Source: Yarrowia lipolytica
Taxonomy: Eukaryota; Ascomycota; Dipodascomycetes; Dipodascales
Assembly (NCBI RefSeq): GCF_001761485.1
Contig: NC_090773.1
Coordinates: 248,001-312,000, forward strand
Length of the DNA stretch: 64,000 bases
Reading direction: 5' to 3'
In this document: positions 8,321 through 20,571 of the stretch, one piece after another
Layout of the letters: every line of letters begins with the position of its first letter
How positions within the stretch are numbered: the stretch's first letter is position 1
Position numbers and translations under genes: made by a program
The notes under the pieces: generated by a model
What the model was told of the DNA's origin: nothing
The model's database searches: none
What the model saw: the letters and a program-made list of their open reading frames with translations, nothing else

Positions 8321-10207
8321 ATGGGAATCCGACTGCGTAAAAAGAACCTGGCTGCGCTGCTGGTCGCGGCCTCGTTCATGCTGGTCATCACATGGCTGTT
8401 TCTAGCCACGTCCTGGCACGCTCTACGACACGATCCAGCGGCTGCTCTGATGCATTCCTTCGGGTCCAAGATCAGACCTCTACGATACATTGTTCTGGGC
8501 GACTCGTGGTCAGATGATGGTTCTCGCCACGTGTTCCGAACAAACGAGGGAGCCATGGACGACACAAAGCCTGCTGTCAACGACGATCAGCGGTACTGGG
8601 TGCAAAAGTCGCCTCAGGGAGGACCCAAGAAGGTGGCCATGAGCTGCCGAGGACTGGGAGGGCGATGTTCGGATGGTATTCTGTGGTCCGAGTACGTTTG
8701 TGACTCGTTGGTGAGCTGCAAGCACCACGATAACTTTGCTTACAATGGAGCCAAGCTTACTAACGATATCATGCCTGGTCCGATTCCCGATCTCAAGTCT
8801 CAGATTGACGAATTGCTGTTGTGGGAGTCCAAGCTCGATGAAGGACACGAATTGAACGTTGCCAACCTGACTGCTCAGAGATCGGAGAACCTGCCGGCCT
8901 CTGGTCTCACTTCTGGTAATGTCATCACTGTCTGGTTTGGAATCAACGACATCAAGAAATTGCTTCTGACTGCCGCCACAGAAGAGGGGGACCACAAGAC
9001 CGTCAAGCAGACCGTGGCGATCCTGTTTAAGCAACTTGAACGACTTCAAAGTGCCTACAAAAACGCCAACATCATTCTCATGAACTCCGTCGACATCACT
9101 TTCACCCCTTGGTTCTCGTACCAGTTTGGAATCAACTCCAAGCGGGGCGCAGCTGCTTTGGCTGAGCTTCGAGCCGCTCGAATCGCTGAAAAGGCAGCCC
9201 TTCATGAAAAGAACAGATCCTCCAAGAACTACAAGAGAGACGAGGCGGAGACTCTCAGAGACGCAGCTGAAAATACCCATTCCGATAAGGATGCTCTCAG
9301 GGACGCCGAGGAGGCCCAGAATGAGCTCTACGAGTCCGATGAAGATGATGTCGAGCCCACTCCTACTCCTACCCCCACTCCCACCCCAAAGCCCAAGAAG
9401 GCGAAAAAGAAGGGCAAGAAGAAGACCAAGAAGCCCACCAAGGGCAAGGAGGCGCTTATGAACGCGCAGAAACAGGCTGGCGACGAAAAGGCCGAGAAGC
9501 AGAGCGCTGAGAAGGATCTGGAGGTCCTTCGAAAGGCCGATAAGAAGGGGGCCAAGACTTTCAAGGACAAGAACTTTGAGGAGGAGGCCATTGCTGAGGA
9601 GCTGGAGCCGGTGAGTGAGTCTGAACTCTCCGACGAGATCGGCTCCGAAACTGAAGCACAAAAGGCCCTCAAGGCTGTTCAGCAGTTTGATGCTCTGGAG
9701 AGAGAACGAGTCAAGCAAATGGTTGCTTCTTGGAACCAAGAGCTTGCCGAGCGTGCTCGAACGTTCAACAAGGACCACAACCGTGAGATTTTGCACGTGT
9801 TTGATGCTCAGCAGTTCGTCATGAAGAATGCCAAGTACTACCTGGTCCATGATATTGAGAGTGAGTGCATCGAGCGAATCAACCACTCCACCGAGCACTG
9901 TTCCAAGACCAAGAAGGGACTCATGTACTGGGATCCTCTTCATATGCGGTCCATTCGACACAGAGAGCTGGCTGTTGAGGTCTTGTCCACTTTCTACGAG
10001 CGTGCCAAGATCCTGGATCTTTCGAAACTCGGTCTGAGTCTCAAGAACATTGATGTTAGTAAACTGGATGTTACCAAGCTGAAGGATCTGGATCTGACAC
10101 GATTGAGAGACTACTCTGGTTTCACTAGTTTCAAGAACTACGTGACCAAGAACTGGCAAAGTGTTCCTAGTTTTTCGAAGTTGAAGGGTTATGTTATTCC
10201 CGAATAA
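8321..10207 (+). CDS. Membrane-anchored GDSL/SGNH-family hydrolase with long charged insert
   Basis: A 628-residue protein. Residues 10-30 form a single hydrophobic segment after a short basic start, so a signal anchor (type II) is likely and the catalytic part would face the ER lumen or cell exterior. SGNH blocks are visible: GDSWSDDG at 60-67 (Ser62 nucleophile), AYNGAKL around 140 (Gly), GIND at 207-210 (Asn) and WDPLHM at 537-542 (catalytic Asp/His pair). Such enzymes are esterases or lipases, including carbohydrate esterases; the substrate cannot be read here. Between blocks III and V lies an insert of about 180 residues (roughly 280-460), Lys/Glu/Ala-rich, with a TPTP repeat (346-356) and a Lys-rich stretch. 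The ATG at 8321 has a good ACCATGG context. Confidence 0.85.
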   Translation: MGIRLRKKNLAALLVAASFMLVITWLFLATSWHALRHDPAAALMHSFGSKIRPLRYIVLGDSWSDDGSRHVFRTNEGAMDDTKPAVNDDQRYWVQKSPQGGPKKVAMSCRGLGGRCSDGILWSEYVCDSLVSCKHHDNFAYNGAKLTNDIMPGPIPDLKSQIDELLLWESKLDEGHELNVANLTAQRSENLPASGLTSGNVITVWFGINDIKKLLLTAATEEGDHKTVKQTVAILFKQLERLQSAYKNANIILMNSVDITFTPWFSYQFGINSKRGAAALAELRAARIAEKAALHEKNRSSKNYKRDEAETLRDAAENTHSDKDALRDAEEAQNELYESDEDDVEPTPTPTPTPTPKPKKAKKKGKKKTKKPTKGKEALMNAQKQAGDEKAEKQSAEKDLEVLRKADKKGAKTFKDKNFEEEAIAEELEPVSESELSDEIGSETEAQKALKAVQQFDALERERVKQMVASWNQELAERARTFNKDHNREILHVFDAQQFVMKNAKYYLVHDIESECIERINHSTEHCSKTKKGLMYWDPLHMRSIRHRELAVEVLSTFYERAKILDLSKLGLSLKNIDVSKLDVTKLKDLDLTRLRDYSGFTSFKNYVTKNWQSVPSFSKLKGYVIPE

Positions 10208-13200
10208 GCTGTGAAAAACGAGTTATTGATAGCTCATGAGCGACTCGCAGAGCAGGAGGTGACTGCTGGCTGTTGGGTCCGAGAAAACACATGAACCATG
10301 ACTATGTGTTGTAGACGGTAGCTGAAAGAAGTCAGCATGATCCTGCGAGACGTTGAGTCTGTGCAGGAGTGATAAAATAACTAAATAATGTTTATATTGT
10401 GTGTTTCGTTATTGGTGGCGTGTTTTTTTGTGGTCAGTAGTTGAATTCAGATGTGTTGGAGTAGTAACCTAACTACTGTACTTGCTCGTTGTCAAGTAGG
10501 ATCTTCTATAGTAGTACAGGAGCCAAAAAAATGTATAAAAGGAAACCAAAGCTGTACTAAGGTGACAATTCCAGACTATATCGTGCATATTACTTTCAGC
10601 AATCAGTTAGTCAATCATCCATCAAAGGTCTATTCACATGAATATATTGTAACACGTCTCTGCAGGAGATCTGGAATTATGTTCTCTCTGGCCCTCACAA
10701 CCAACTGTCGCGTTTTACGAAAACGTATTGAAAGGGCCTGGATACTCATATAGGACTATAATGAGGTGGGTCACCTATTGCAGATTCGTTGGGTCTAGAC
10801 CTCTTCTTCAAAGGCGCATATGTATTCTCAATCCGTCAATATATGTATTTGATGCTACAATTGTAGGTCTGCTCGCAGCTGTATCCATCCCAGTAAAATT
10901 GGAGTTGTGGATGCACCAGAGAGCCCGTAGTAGTGCTGACTATACCAATTGAAAGCGCCGTCTCCAGAGAGTACAGCTGTGTTTTCCTCGTGGCTCAATT
11001 GCGGTTTAGTCGAATTCTATACCACTTACAATTGCACATTTCTCAGATCGACCTTTCACATCCAGGACTTGACCGCATCGTCCGCAATAATAGTTCACTA
11101 ATCATAATTCTTCCTGACGAGGTCTTTTGCTCAGCCACAATAATGCGCATGTGCACGAGTACTACTTTATCTCGTAATAACTACGGATTATTACAGGGGT
11201 GTCTGTGGGAATCATGTACCTGATACTCATCAGTAGGGAGAAGGGAGCCTAGTGGAGAGAAAAGGGATTGGAAGAACGAGTGTATTAGAGTATCGTGGGA
11301 TAGATTTTGATGTCTCACACTCGTCAAACGTGTTTTTGGGGTAATTCACGTTGTATTCAGATACATTCTCGTAGTGCACGATCTATCCTACAAGTCTAGA
11401 ACACGTTCGGTGCTGCTACCATGGCATTAGAGTGCTGATTACGAATACGAGCAACAATGGACACGCCATTGTCCTAGTACAGTAGTGAAAGGAATGTGCC
11501 TCTTATCTAGGGGTCGGTGGATGTGAACGGCTGGTTCTTGCGATACAGAAGAGATAACAAGAAACTGACAGCGCAGGAAGATTATTCGGGTCTTTGGAGT
11601 TCCTCCAATACAAATAACGCCTCGGAACTCCTTGATCCAGCGCCTTTTTGCCGAGGCCAGGACTTGTGCCCACCATTATAAACCTCAGTCTAAACTGTAC
11701 TTGCGCTTGGACGGAGACTACAAATCTATTGTCCATAAAAACCACAAGCTCATCCACACAAGCCTATTGTCTGTCACGAGTCAGACACGAGCAGCATCTC
11801 CTTCTTTCTCTACAAGCAGTCTCTTCTTGACAGGGTTGGTTGCATGGACGAGCACATCTCTGTAATAAGCTGAGACACGGAGATATGGGATCTTTGTTAA
11901 TGCGACCCGGAGGTTGAGACACGGAAGTTGATGAAGGTCACTCACGACTCTTGCCCCTGAAAAAGCCACAGACCTTGGTTGTCAGACTGGCTGCAGCAGA
12001 CTTGGTTGCAAAACTCGGTTGCAAAACTTGTTTGTAAACTTGCTTGTTTGTAAACTTGGTTGCAAAACTCGTTGCGAAAACATTCTGCTTATCTGAAGTC
12101 TTGAATCGTTGTCGTACGTACTTGCACATCCCATCGTATACACGTGGATATATCGGTGATACGTGGCTGCTTAGATAGACAAATAGAGCCCGACTAAAAC
12201 CGTGGGGGTACAGGAAGTAGGGGTAGTGGGTATAGTAGGGTGGATGGTGGGGAATCAAACGGTGGAGATGGTTCAAGTTGGCGATTTCACGTTGATTTTT
12301 GCCGCAAAAAAATGATGACAATCGTCACTGCCATTTCCGTCAACCGAGCCCTGCTCCTGTCTCACCCACCCCACTGTCTCAGTCTCACCAGGGTCCCACT
12401 GTTCCGAGGTTTCCGAAACTCAAATCGGGACTCGGTAGAAGACTCAGATAAACCAATTCCACACGTCACATAGGCGAGGTGGCTCGCAGAATGATGACAA
12501 ACCGTTTGTGTGTCTGTTCTTATCTCTTCTCTGGCGCTCCAGCGTTACTGTTGGAGTTTACTTGTATGACTTGCAAGTAGGCTATACGTACGTAGGTTGT
12601 TGCGATTAGAGTGTCTGGTGATTGTATTTGTAGGTTGATTTGAGTTGTTCATTTTAGTCGTGAACGACAGAGGTGTCTCTAGCCGAAGCTGTGGCGATGG
12701 TAGAGAGATACAAGTGGTATCAATGGATAGCCCTTGATCAGGGGATCATTCTGGTATCCTTTATGACCCTGTAAGGCCTCCCAGAAGGCGAGTAATCGAC
12801 ACTCCTATTTTCCATTTCCATCTACTCCATTTTCCGTCGATTGATTTTCCTTCCACTTGATTTTTCATCGACTTGATTTTTCCCAACTCCATTTTTCCAT
12901 TCTAATTTCCCGATCGCCAAAAACAGCTTCCCCTTCGAACCAAGTCCTCAGACTCCTTCCAGCCATTGAACCAAATCTCCTACCACTCCCGCTAGCACGT
13001 CTTTGCCGCGTGCCCGCGCATTTTTTCTACGTTGCACATTCTGCGCCGTTGAGCCAAGTTGTGAAGTGATAGACAGCATGGCATGAGAGATGTAGACACA
13101 GCATGGACAACACTGAGTGGGTCCCAAGAGAGACGCGAGGCGCAACTACACACAAAGATACGACAAGGATACGGCGTCTATAAGACGTACAAGACGTATC

Positions 13201-14572
13201 GTAACACACTTGTCCATTACGACAAGGTCTAATCCGACACAACTACTTGCCGTGGCTTTTGCCGGGTCTCCAAAGTCCCCCAAAGTTACTCCACCAACCA
13301 CTTGTCCGTCTCTTTCGTCATATTGGAAAGTGCCTCGCCTCATGTATCGCTGCAACTACTTGTCCACTCAAAGTGAGCGCCAAACACCGGTGCAAGTATG
13401 TGCTTACAGGTCCACGGAACTCACCAAAGCACCAAACCTGGACTGCTCGCGGACTTGTAGCCTAGCGGCGACTCAATTTCTATCATAATGGCCTCGCTAT
13501 GGTCGACGACATGTCTCACCTACCATCGCCCATCCGTCTATCGTTCCCCGCACTCTTTGTATCGTCTAGACTTTGTCCTTGTCCTGGGGCTGGAAAAGCC
13601 CACCCATACACAGCTAACCTCCTTCGCTAAGATGGTTCTTATAGCTTAATTGAGTCGAGAGATCAAAGACAAGAAATGCAAAACTGAGAAACAAAGGGGG
13701 GGAGTTCATGATGTGCTATTGCAAGAAGAAAAACATATAGGATATTTGTGTGGAAACCCCGCGCAAAAAGCACTCCGATCCACTTCCCAGCCACGTCTCA
13801 ACCCTACACCCCCTTTTCGTCGACCATCGCCGTCCCCTCCTGCACAGATCTTCACCTCCCGGGTTATTACAGATCCACACTCCTAAATTTATGAAACACG
13901 CCGATCAGCGGGAAGAGCCCCCGCCCCCACCATCCATTTTGGGCGTGCGCAGGAGACCTCCAACGAGGAGGGCACAAAGACATTGTGGACAATGCTCGTT
14001 TAGGCCCTTATACGAGAAAGTCGGGGGACTAGTGAGCGATATACGGCGAATAGGCGTTTTCCCAGATGGGTGAAGCGTAGGGTTGTATTACAGGGGTGGG
14101 TTAAGGTTCTTCGACCGGGAGAGGTCGTATGGCCTAGATGAGCATATGGGTCGATTCGTTTCACCGCGGAGAACTCGATGCCGTTTTCAGATTTCCATTG
14201 GCATATATAGTTGTCGAGATATCCCCTCTGAAAAAGCCGTTGCTATTTAGACCCTGTTTTTCGTGCGTCAGCTATGCGGTCCAATTTGAGGCAGTCAGGG
14301 TAAGTGTTTCAAGTGGGCGTTGGAAAATGACGAAGTGACCGTAGATAGCCGCGGCGAGAGCTGAAATAAACCGCCCTGAGTGATTTATCACGTGATCTGA
14401 CACCAGCGGCGTTCTTCCCCCATTCCCATAGGGTTCTTAGCGCATCTCGAATATTGTGCATTCCTCTGTCCACCAAATTAGCTCATGCGGGGAAAAAGCT
14501 TACTCGTACCTTCTTATAATACACCCTACATGTCCATAAAGTGGTGGCACTCTACCAACATCACCTGTTATA
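10208..14572. other. Long gene-free interval
   Basis: About 4.4 kb with only short, low-quality open frames on both strands. It contains a short tandem repeat (12000-12081) and pyrimidine-rich segments with recurring CGACTTGATTTTTC-like units near 12830-12900. A multi-exon gene with small exons cannot be ruled out by eye. Confidence 0.4.
12000..12081. repeat. Short imperfect tandem repeat (TTGGTTGCAAAACTCG family)
   Basis: The unit ACTTGGTTGCAAAACTCG occurs at 12000-12017 and again at about 12054-12071, with shortened variants (GGTTGCAAAACTTG, TTTGTAAACTTG twice) between them. No coding frame uses it consistently. Confidence 0.7.
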
Positions 14573-15616
14573 ATGCCCCCTTTCACCCTGGCAGACACTA
14601 CGGCGATACAGGTGCTCATGTCGGCGACACAGGATACCCGCTCGGACTTCACGCACAAGCTGGCGCCGCTGCTGCACCTGCTGTACACCCGGTTTGTGCA
14701 GTGCAACCACATGAACCCCATGTGGATCAACGGCGACAAGATTCTCTTTTCGTGTGGCGACATGACAACGATCCAGAGTCACGTGTTGCGCTACTCCGGG
14801 TACAACGTCGACGACCGGGAGCTTGAACTGAGCAAATATGGAGCTGAGGCGTTTTTCAATCAGTTTCAGGAGAGCGGAAATGGCTACAAACCCAAGGTGG
14901 TGGTGGGCGATACCGGGTCTGGGTTTGTGGAGGCCGTGGGAGTGGCTCTGGACACGCAGGAGCTTGCGGAGAACTTCAACAAGCCGAATTTCCCTCTGAT
15001 CACGGCAAAAACATGGGTCGTGTTCGACGAGGAGGCTGCTCTATCGTCGGACGCAACTAAGGCCGCAGAAGCAGCTGTCGAAGCGGAACTCAATAATCTG
15101 ATTGGTATTCTTGTGGCTGCATCTCCCCAAACAGTGCGGTTTTACCATATGATGGGCTGGCGGCTGCTGGAGGTTGTGGATCTCAGTGATCTGGCGCAAC
15201 TCGAGGCAGTCATCGTGGAGGCGCTTCAGGAGCCTCACATGCCTGTGGTTGTGCATATCAGAAGCATTGAGCGGTCCTTGGAGAGTGATGTGAGCGATAA
15301 CACGCTGGTGGATGAGTATCATAGATGGGGCGATGTGCCGGTTGAGAGTGACCAGAGCGTTACCACAAGTCTGTATACCCGTTTTGCCATTATCAACGCG
15401 TCGCGTGAGCTTGCATGGAATCATCTGAGGGAAGGGTACAAGGCATTCTTTCCTGCCGATTCGGCTGCTCTGGAGGAGGTTAAGAGGGAGCTTGAGGAGT
15501 GTTATTATGATGAGAGGGAACAAGAGGGAGGGTCAAAGGAGGGGCTGACGGTGCCTCTGGAGAGGAGTAGTCGGAGTACTCCTAGTAGGACGCCAAGGCT
15601 CTGTGCCGGGTTATAG
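14573..15616 (+). CDS. Transketolase-like protein, N-terminal domain only, cofactor residues lost
   Basis: This 347-residue protein follows the N-terminal (diphosphate-binding) domain of transketolase from end to end: MNPMWINGDKILFSCGD matches the family's NPxWxNRDRFVLSNGH, GSGFVEAVGVALDTQ matches GQGIANAVGLAIAE, and ENFNKPNFPLI matches the family's FNKPDFPI. It stops where that domain would end; the middle pyrimidine-binding and C-terminal domains are absent (transketolases have about 680 residues). Key residues are gone: the HPG motif, His of SNGH (here SCGD), His of PGHPE, the GDG metal/diphosphate motif (here FDEE) and the late SVHG His. It should therefore not bind thiamine diphosphate. 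The frame is undamaged over more than 1 kb, so it is probably a functioning pseudoenzyme, not a dead gene. Role unknown. Confidence 0.75.
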   Translation: MPPFTLADTTAIQVLMSATQDTRSDFTHKLAPLLHLLYTRFVQCNHMNPMWINGDKILFSCGDMTTIQSHVLRYSGYNVDDRELELSKYGAEAFFNQFQESGNGYKPKVVVGDTGSGFVEAVGVALDTQELAENFNKPNFPLITAKTWVVFDEEAALSSDATKAAEAAVEAELNNLIGILVAASPQTVRFYHMMGWRLLEVVDLSDLAQLEAVIVEALQEPHMPVVVHIRSIERSLESDVSDNTLVDEYHRWGDVPVESDQSVTTSLYTRFAIINASRELAWNHLREGYKAFFPADSAALEEVKRELEECYYDEREQEGGSKEGLTVPLERSSRSTPSRTPRLCAGL

Positions 15617-18600
15617 ACAACCCTGAAATGTTACCAACATTGAGGAAGTGTCTGAAGCAGGCTGAAGCATCGTAGAAGCCTTGTCATGGTCACGTCAGAC
15701 CCAGGGAAGACTCTGGAAGTGCTCATGTCTGTTCTAGACGTTCTTTTTGCACTTTCGCAAGACGTATCCGCGGAGTGGTGACTAAAACTAAGAGGAATTC
15801 TTAAAAGCTGGGCTTTCGCGGATTTTGGCAATTTCGGTGGACCCAGAGATCTGACGTTGCCAAGGAGACGGTTCAGACGGCCTCAGACCTGCACGAGTCC
15901 CCAGAGTCTCATCTCTACCCCCATGATGCGGTTTCCCACAGTCGTTTCAACAATCATTCGGCTAGCAGCAACCTATTCTCTTCTTCAAAGGGCTATTCCA
16001 GACCAGCAAATCTTCGCCTTTTTGGCCGAGTCTCCTCGTTGACGAACCTGCTCTGGAAACAACCCCTTCCAATCCTTCTGTACTCTACTTTTACTAACCG
16101 GCTCTCCTGAGCCCGAGCTTTCTTAGCCAGCTCCAAAACGCTTGCCTGTCGCTGGTAGACGGGTGATTCATAGTACTAATCAATGCATTTAATCAGAGTG
16201 AGTGGTATGGAGAACGTCGCCCGAGAAGCTGCAGTAGGGACATCAGAAGGGACATATCTGCCTGAAGACACCCTTGCGTTAATCATGAGTGCATATCTCG
16301 TGATCAGACACACGAGATACTGCGCGGCAGTACTTGCATCGTCAAGTGGTTGATATCAAGGGTATGGCAAGGTTCCGGGTATCTTGGTGTGAACTACAAG
16401 TAGTTGGTACCGTATGTACTACTGACTTGTACCAGATATGAAGGCACATTACGGAAACCCGACTCATTATCTGTCTCGATAGCGACAATGTCAGCTGGGT
16501 TAACTTGTCTACCAAACCCATTGAATTTTTCAACATTCCACCTCGTCTGGTTCAGTCGCCATGCACCTCAACCTCACCACCTGAAATCATCACGAGATGA
16601 TGGACTTTTAAGAAGCTCATTTCACTGGTGCAAGAGAAGCTGGTGATAAATGGCAGTTCCCTCTGTATCTGCTCTCAATGGTGCTCAAATGGGAAGAATT
16701 GTGGGTGTCGCAGGATGCGGACTCACGGCGAGTGTCCGATCAGCTCGGGCGTGTCAGGTGGGAGCTCAGTACAACATCTTCTTTTGGTGATGCACGACTG
16801 GTCAGCTTGTCTGCTCTGACCGAATTCCAGTGCAATTTGGGCGGAGGTTGCTTGCATCCTGCTGTGTTACTTTTTGTCAACAGGTTTCAAACTGAGTATG
16901 ATTCTTGCAGAATAGGAAGTCTGGCAGAGAAATGAGTTGGCAAGTTCGAGGAGGGCTTCCTAAGAGTCTAGAGAGAGGGGCTTCATTTTATGTTGGTCAG
17001 GAGCAGTTCTAGCCTATCTTGACCTGCACCACGGTCAGAGGCATGGGCATGAATGGAACGACAACACCAGGCTTGAGTTAGTCTGAGTCATTCACGACTA
17101 GAGATTCAATCTGATCAGCTACCTGTTGCCAACTTCTTCAATCCGTCGACCCGTCCATGTTACCGCGCACACAGCTTCAGCGAGTTGCTGTGACAACCCA
17201 GTAATCGCAAAATACTGCATGCAAATGTCACTGGTGAATCTGGATGTTGCAAATGAGATATCAGGAGGCTAGTTGTCACATTGGTGGACCCACAACCATC
17301 ACATGCGCGCTCTGCATAGGGTGCTTTGATTGCTGGACTGGTTAAACGCGCCATAGCTTGCCAGAATGCTCTAAATGACATGTGCATCGAGCAATGAGCT
17401 CAATGTGCTGGTGCTCTGCATCCCCTAGATCTCCCTCTGCCGTTTTCCGTACTTACTGGGGTGGTTGAAAACTGACTGTGTTGTGGATAAGACTGCCTAC
17501 GGCTGCTTCGTCAAAGGTAGTCTTAGTATACACTTTGCGGTGGCGGTAGTGGTACTGGTGCTGCTCATAAAAGCCTGACGGTGTCTGATTTATCACATGT
17601 CGTATTCTTCTATGTCAGCTCCGCAGCCAGTTTGTCTTCTCATTGGGTTCCTCTTCTCATCGATGTCACTCTACAGACGTCTCTTCTAGCCGGTTCTCCC
17701 ATGATATGCCCTCAATAAAGAAGTGATCGTCCAACTTTCAGTTCAACCTCAGTCAACTGTGATAACTAACATCGGGTCCTTGGGAGACTCTGTTTCACAG
17801 CAAATACACTGTCACTCACTGTCCATAATCACAGCCATCCCCTTGAGACTTGGCACTCTGGGCAACCTCAGTACATTTCCTCCTCTTGCTCCATCTATCT
17901 TCTCACGATTGCATCCACCAGGCATGCACCGCTGCACTGCTGAGCAGTCTGTGCTTATCATATACATGTGAAGTGTCCTACATTGAACTGTCTGTTGCCT
18001 TGAACCTCTGATGTCTTGAACTTGTGATGCCTTCTGTTATTTGCTCTGTGAGCCACTCATGGCTAGTCTGAGCCGTGTGCCGTACCTCTGTGTGGCTTAC
18101 CCTACAAGTTCACGAAGGCTATGTCGCAGTAGCCCTACTAGTTTCTGGGTGAAACTCTTGGTGAAAATCTTTCACTAATGTCCCCGTCAATCTCTGTCTA
18201 TTGTCTTCTCGCTGCCAGTGAAAGTTTCAAGCTTTGGCCAAGCTTCTGTCGCTCCTCGGTGAAATTTCACTCGTGTGTCGGGCGGTCTGGTCCGGTTATC
18301 GCTCGGACCAGATTCAAGTACATGCCAGACGTGGGTAGAACTGTTGCGGTTATGCTGGATTCTCGGGTGGGTGTACGTCTGAAGAGTCACCATCTCTGCC
18401 TCTGCCTCGATTCTTCAATGGTCCCACAACAATCCTATTACTCACTGATAAACCAGCTGAACCAATGGGCGAACCCATGTCCAATATCACACGACTGTAC
18501 ATCTTTTACTCCTCGGACACTGCCCAGATACAGGCTTTGTCGCACTCCGTTGCCCTATCGCACGTGTGTCGTCTCCACATCCACCAGGTGCTCTCTCCTG

Positions 18601-19167
18601 CAGCTTGCATTAATTGACTGCACGGGGAGCGATACGCTATTGGATCCAGGAACGATGCAGCAGAGTGCATGAGTGGAGGACTACTTCCATAGGGTGTAGT
18701 TGTCTTGTGTCTTGAGGCTACGGGTGCACCGATGGAGATACCAGCAGCACACCTGAGTGGAGCGAGTCAGGCGGTCCGAAAAGACTCAGGCGCTTGGTCG
18801 CGCAATTGTTGCACGGCACCGAAAAAGCATTAGTGAAAATTTCTTGAGGTCCTCGGTCCCACTGCTAGTTTCTTGTCTCTTTGGATGATCTGTAGATCCC
18901 GCACCCAAATGGGTAACGAGTTTCCGGGTGGAGGAGAGTACAGTAATTAGCGGTCGCTGCAGACCGAACATGGGACTTTCGGCGGCATGTTAATTAGTTC
19001 ATGTATAATATCCATTTATCGGTCATAATGGTCTGGTCCGGGTTCACTGATCTATGTTGGGTTGTGTGTTATTTATACTGTCTGTCTGGTCTGTCTTGGT
19101 TGCACTTTATTGTAATTAGCTACAGCTACTGTAGTATGTACTTGGTGGTCCCACTCTGATCCTGTAC
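15617..19167. other. Gene-free interval
   Basis: About 3.5 kb without a supportable gene. The longest open frame (18178-18672, +) has a Cys/Ser/Arg/Leu-rich composition typical of chance frames. One CTACAAGTAG word lies at 16394-16403. Confidence 0.4.
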
Positions 19168-19616
19168 TCACGATGAGCGGAGTAGGACAAGTAGCAAGCG
19201 TAAAAAGGCGGCCGAGGCCACCGGAGAAAAGCGTAGCAGGGGGCGCGTAGTCACCACAGGGGACGCAGAACCAAACCAATGACGAAGAAAACCACAAGGA
19301 GAAGTTTTCAAAAGGCAATGCAAATGAAGAGGGGCAATGGAAGGATTAGATTAGAGAACTGGAGAACTGGAGTGGCGCTTTTCCCGATGAAAAAAAACAC
19401 GCGAAGCTTATGTGGGGACCAACATACACACGGGACTGAACCAGGTTTTTTTTATGATTTTTTTTACTGGAAATAGGTACGTGCCAAGTTGGCCATGAAC
19501 TAAACGTGTTTTAATTAGTAATATTCGTGTAAGCGTACATTCATTTCAAAAGGTTATTCTTTCACGGCCAAAGTTTATAATTAAAATGAATGTATATGGC
19601 AGAAAAAAAAAAAAAA
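19168..19616 (+). mobile_element. 5'-truncated Ylli-type LINE copy (3' end only)
   Basis: This block aligns along its length to the last codons of ORF2, the 3' UTR and the poly(A) tail of the LINE at about 39.3-45.9 kb (matching 45463-45899). It begins near TCACGATGAGCG and ends in a run of 14 A. No protein is encoded. Compared with the full-length copy it differs mainly by extra single bases in short homopolymers. No clear target-site duplication is visible. 5' truncation is the usual outcome of LINE insertion. Confidence 0.9.
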
Positions 19617-20571
19617 TTAGTGACCCCCCACTGTGAAAGTCAAGCAGAGTCCACTGGTCATCCACTCAGAGCTCTCTGTCTTTTCTTTTTGTCTCCTTAT
19701 TCACTTTTTCCACCGCCGGGCTAAGTTTCGATGCTCGGTTTGAAGCTCGGGTCTCCAATTTTTACTTTGTCACTTTTTTATATTTTATTTTTTGAAACTT
19801 TCGCTAATTGAGTGATAACGCCTTTATCCCTTTTTGGTCGAACCTACCACTACACGATTAACATCGATGAACACGACGATTAACATTCAAAAGTAATGAC
19901 GGGACAACTACGTTTGAGCAGTTGCCACCATCATGACGACAATTGACGATACCCCGATTGTCCAGTTTTAGCACCCTCTCCTTTCCTTCCACAGGTGTTG
20001 ATACCATCATGCTCTTTAACCCACTCAGCCCACAAGAGCACACTCATCACCCCCTTGCCACTCACCACTCACCTCATGCAGGAACTAACTGCTATCACAA
20101 CGTCTCTCGGTGATAAGATACACAAAGTGGGCTATCGTTAGTGTTTGAAATTGGTGACGATCGCGAGCACACGGTACGGAGTGTACTCGATGGTTTGTCA
20201 TACAGTATACGTCATACGATACCAACATGAACAGCTAGAGAAACAGCTGGCCGCGACAAGTGACTCAGAATGAGTGTCTGATCATGTTACTACCTTCAAC
20301 TGCCTGGGCTTTCGTACTGTCCGGCCTTCAATTGTTGTGGAACTATTGCTTGACTCGTCTCTTTGTCTGGTCCTCGTCCTTCCTTGTCCTCCAACCTACC
20401 TACCTTGAGTCGGATAAACCTCGCCTAGAAAGATCTGCAAGGTACACTACTGCTAGTGATTGTGAAATTGACCCTAACAAGTCTCCTGGACTGTCATGTT
20501 GCCTATATAACGAGCCTCACCTCCCCCGTACTATCATCATTCACTTCCAGCTTCTTCTCTCACACACACTA
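19617..20571. other. Upstream region of the mucin-like gene
   Basis: No gene seen. The frame of the downstream gene is open from 20260, but that part lacks coding character and precedes the TATA box. The leader just before the ATG is CT-rich (CTTCTTCTCTCACACAC). Confidence 0.5.
20504..20510 (+). promoter_or_regulatory. TATA box of the mucin-like gene
   Basis: TATATAA lies 62 bp before the chosen ATG at 20572, followed by a pyrimidine-rich leader. It supports that start over the upstream in-frame ATG at 20260. Confidence 0.6.

Noticed and set aside
9328-9672. A 114-codon - strand frame with Gly/Val repeats
   Set aside because: Antisense to the TPTP and Lys/Glu-rich insert of the GDSL gene.
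8510-10159. A 549-codon open frame on the - strand
   Set aside because: It lies wholly antisense to the GDSL hydrolase, which has clear motifs. It is Leu/Val/Gly/Ser-rich, a by-product of the codon use of the real gene.
12240-14340. Several 60-120 codon frames in the 10.2-14.6 kb gap
   Set aside because: They overlap one another on both strands, have no recognisable domain, and show the composition of non-coding DNA.
18178-18672. A 164-codon open frame on the + strand
   Set aside because: Composition (Cys, Ser, Arg, Leu) and lack of any motif or good start context look like chance.
20260-20571. N-terminal extension of the mucin-like protein
   Set aside because: It is in frame but precedes the TATA box at 20504 and would hide the signal peptide starting at 20572.
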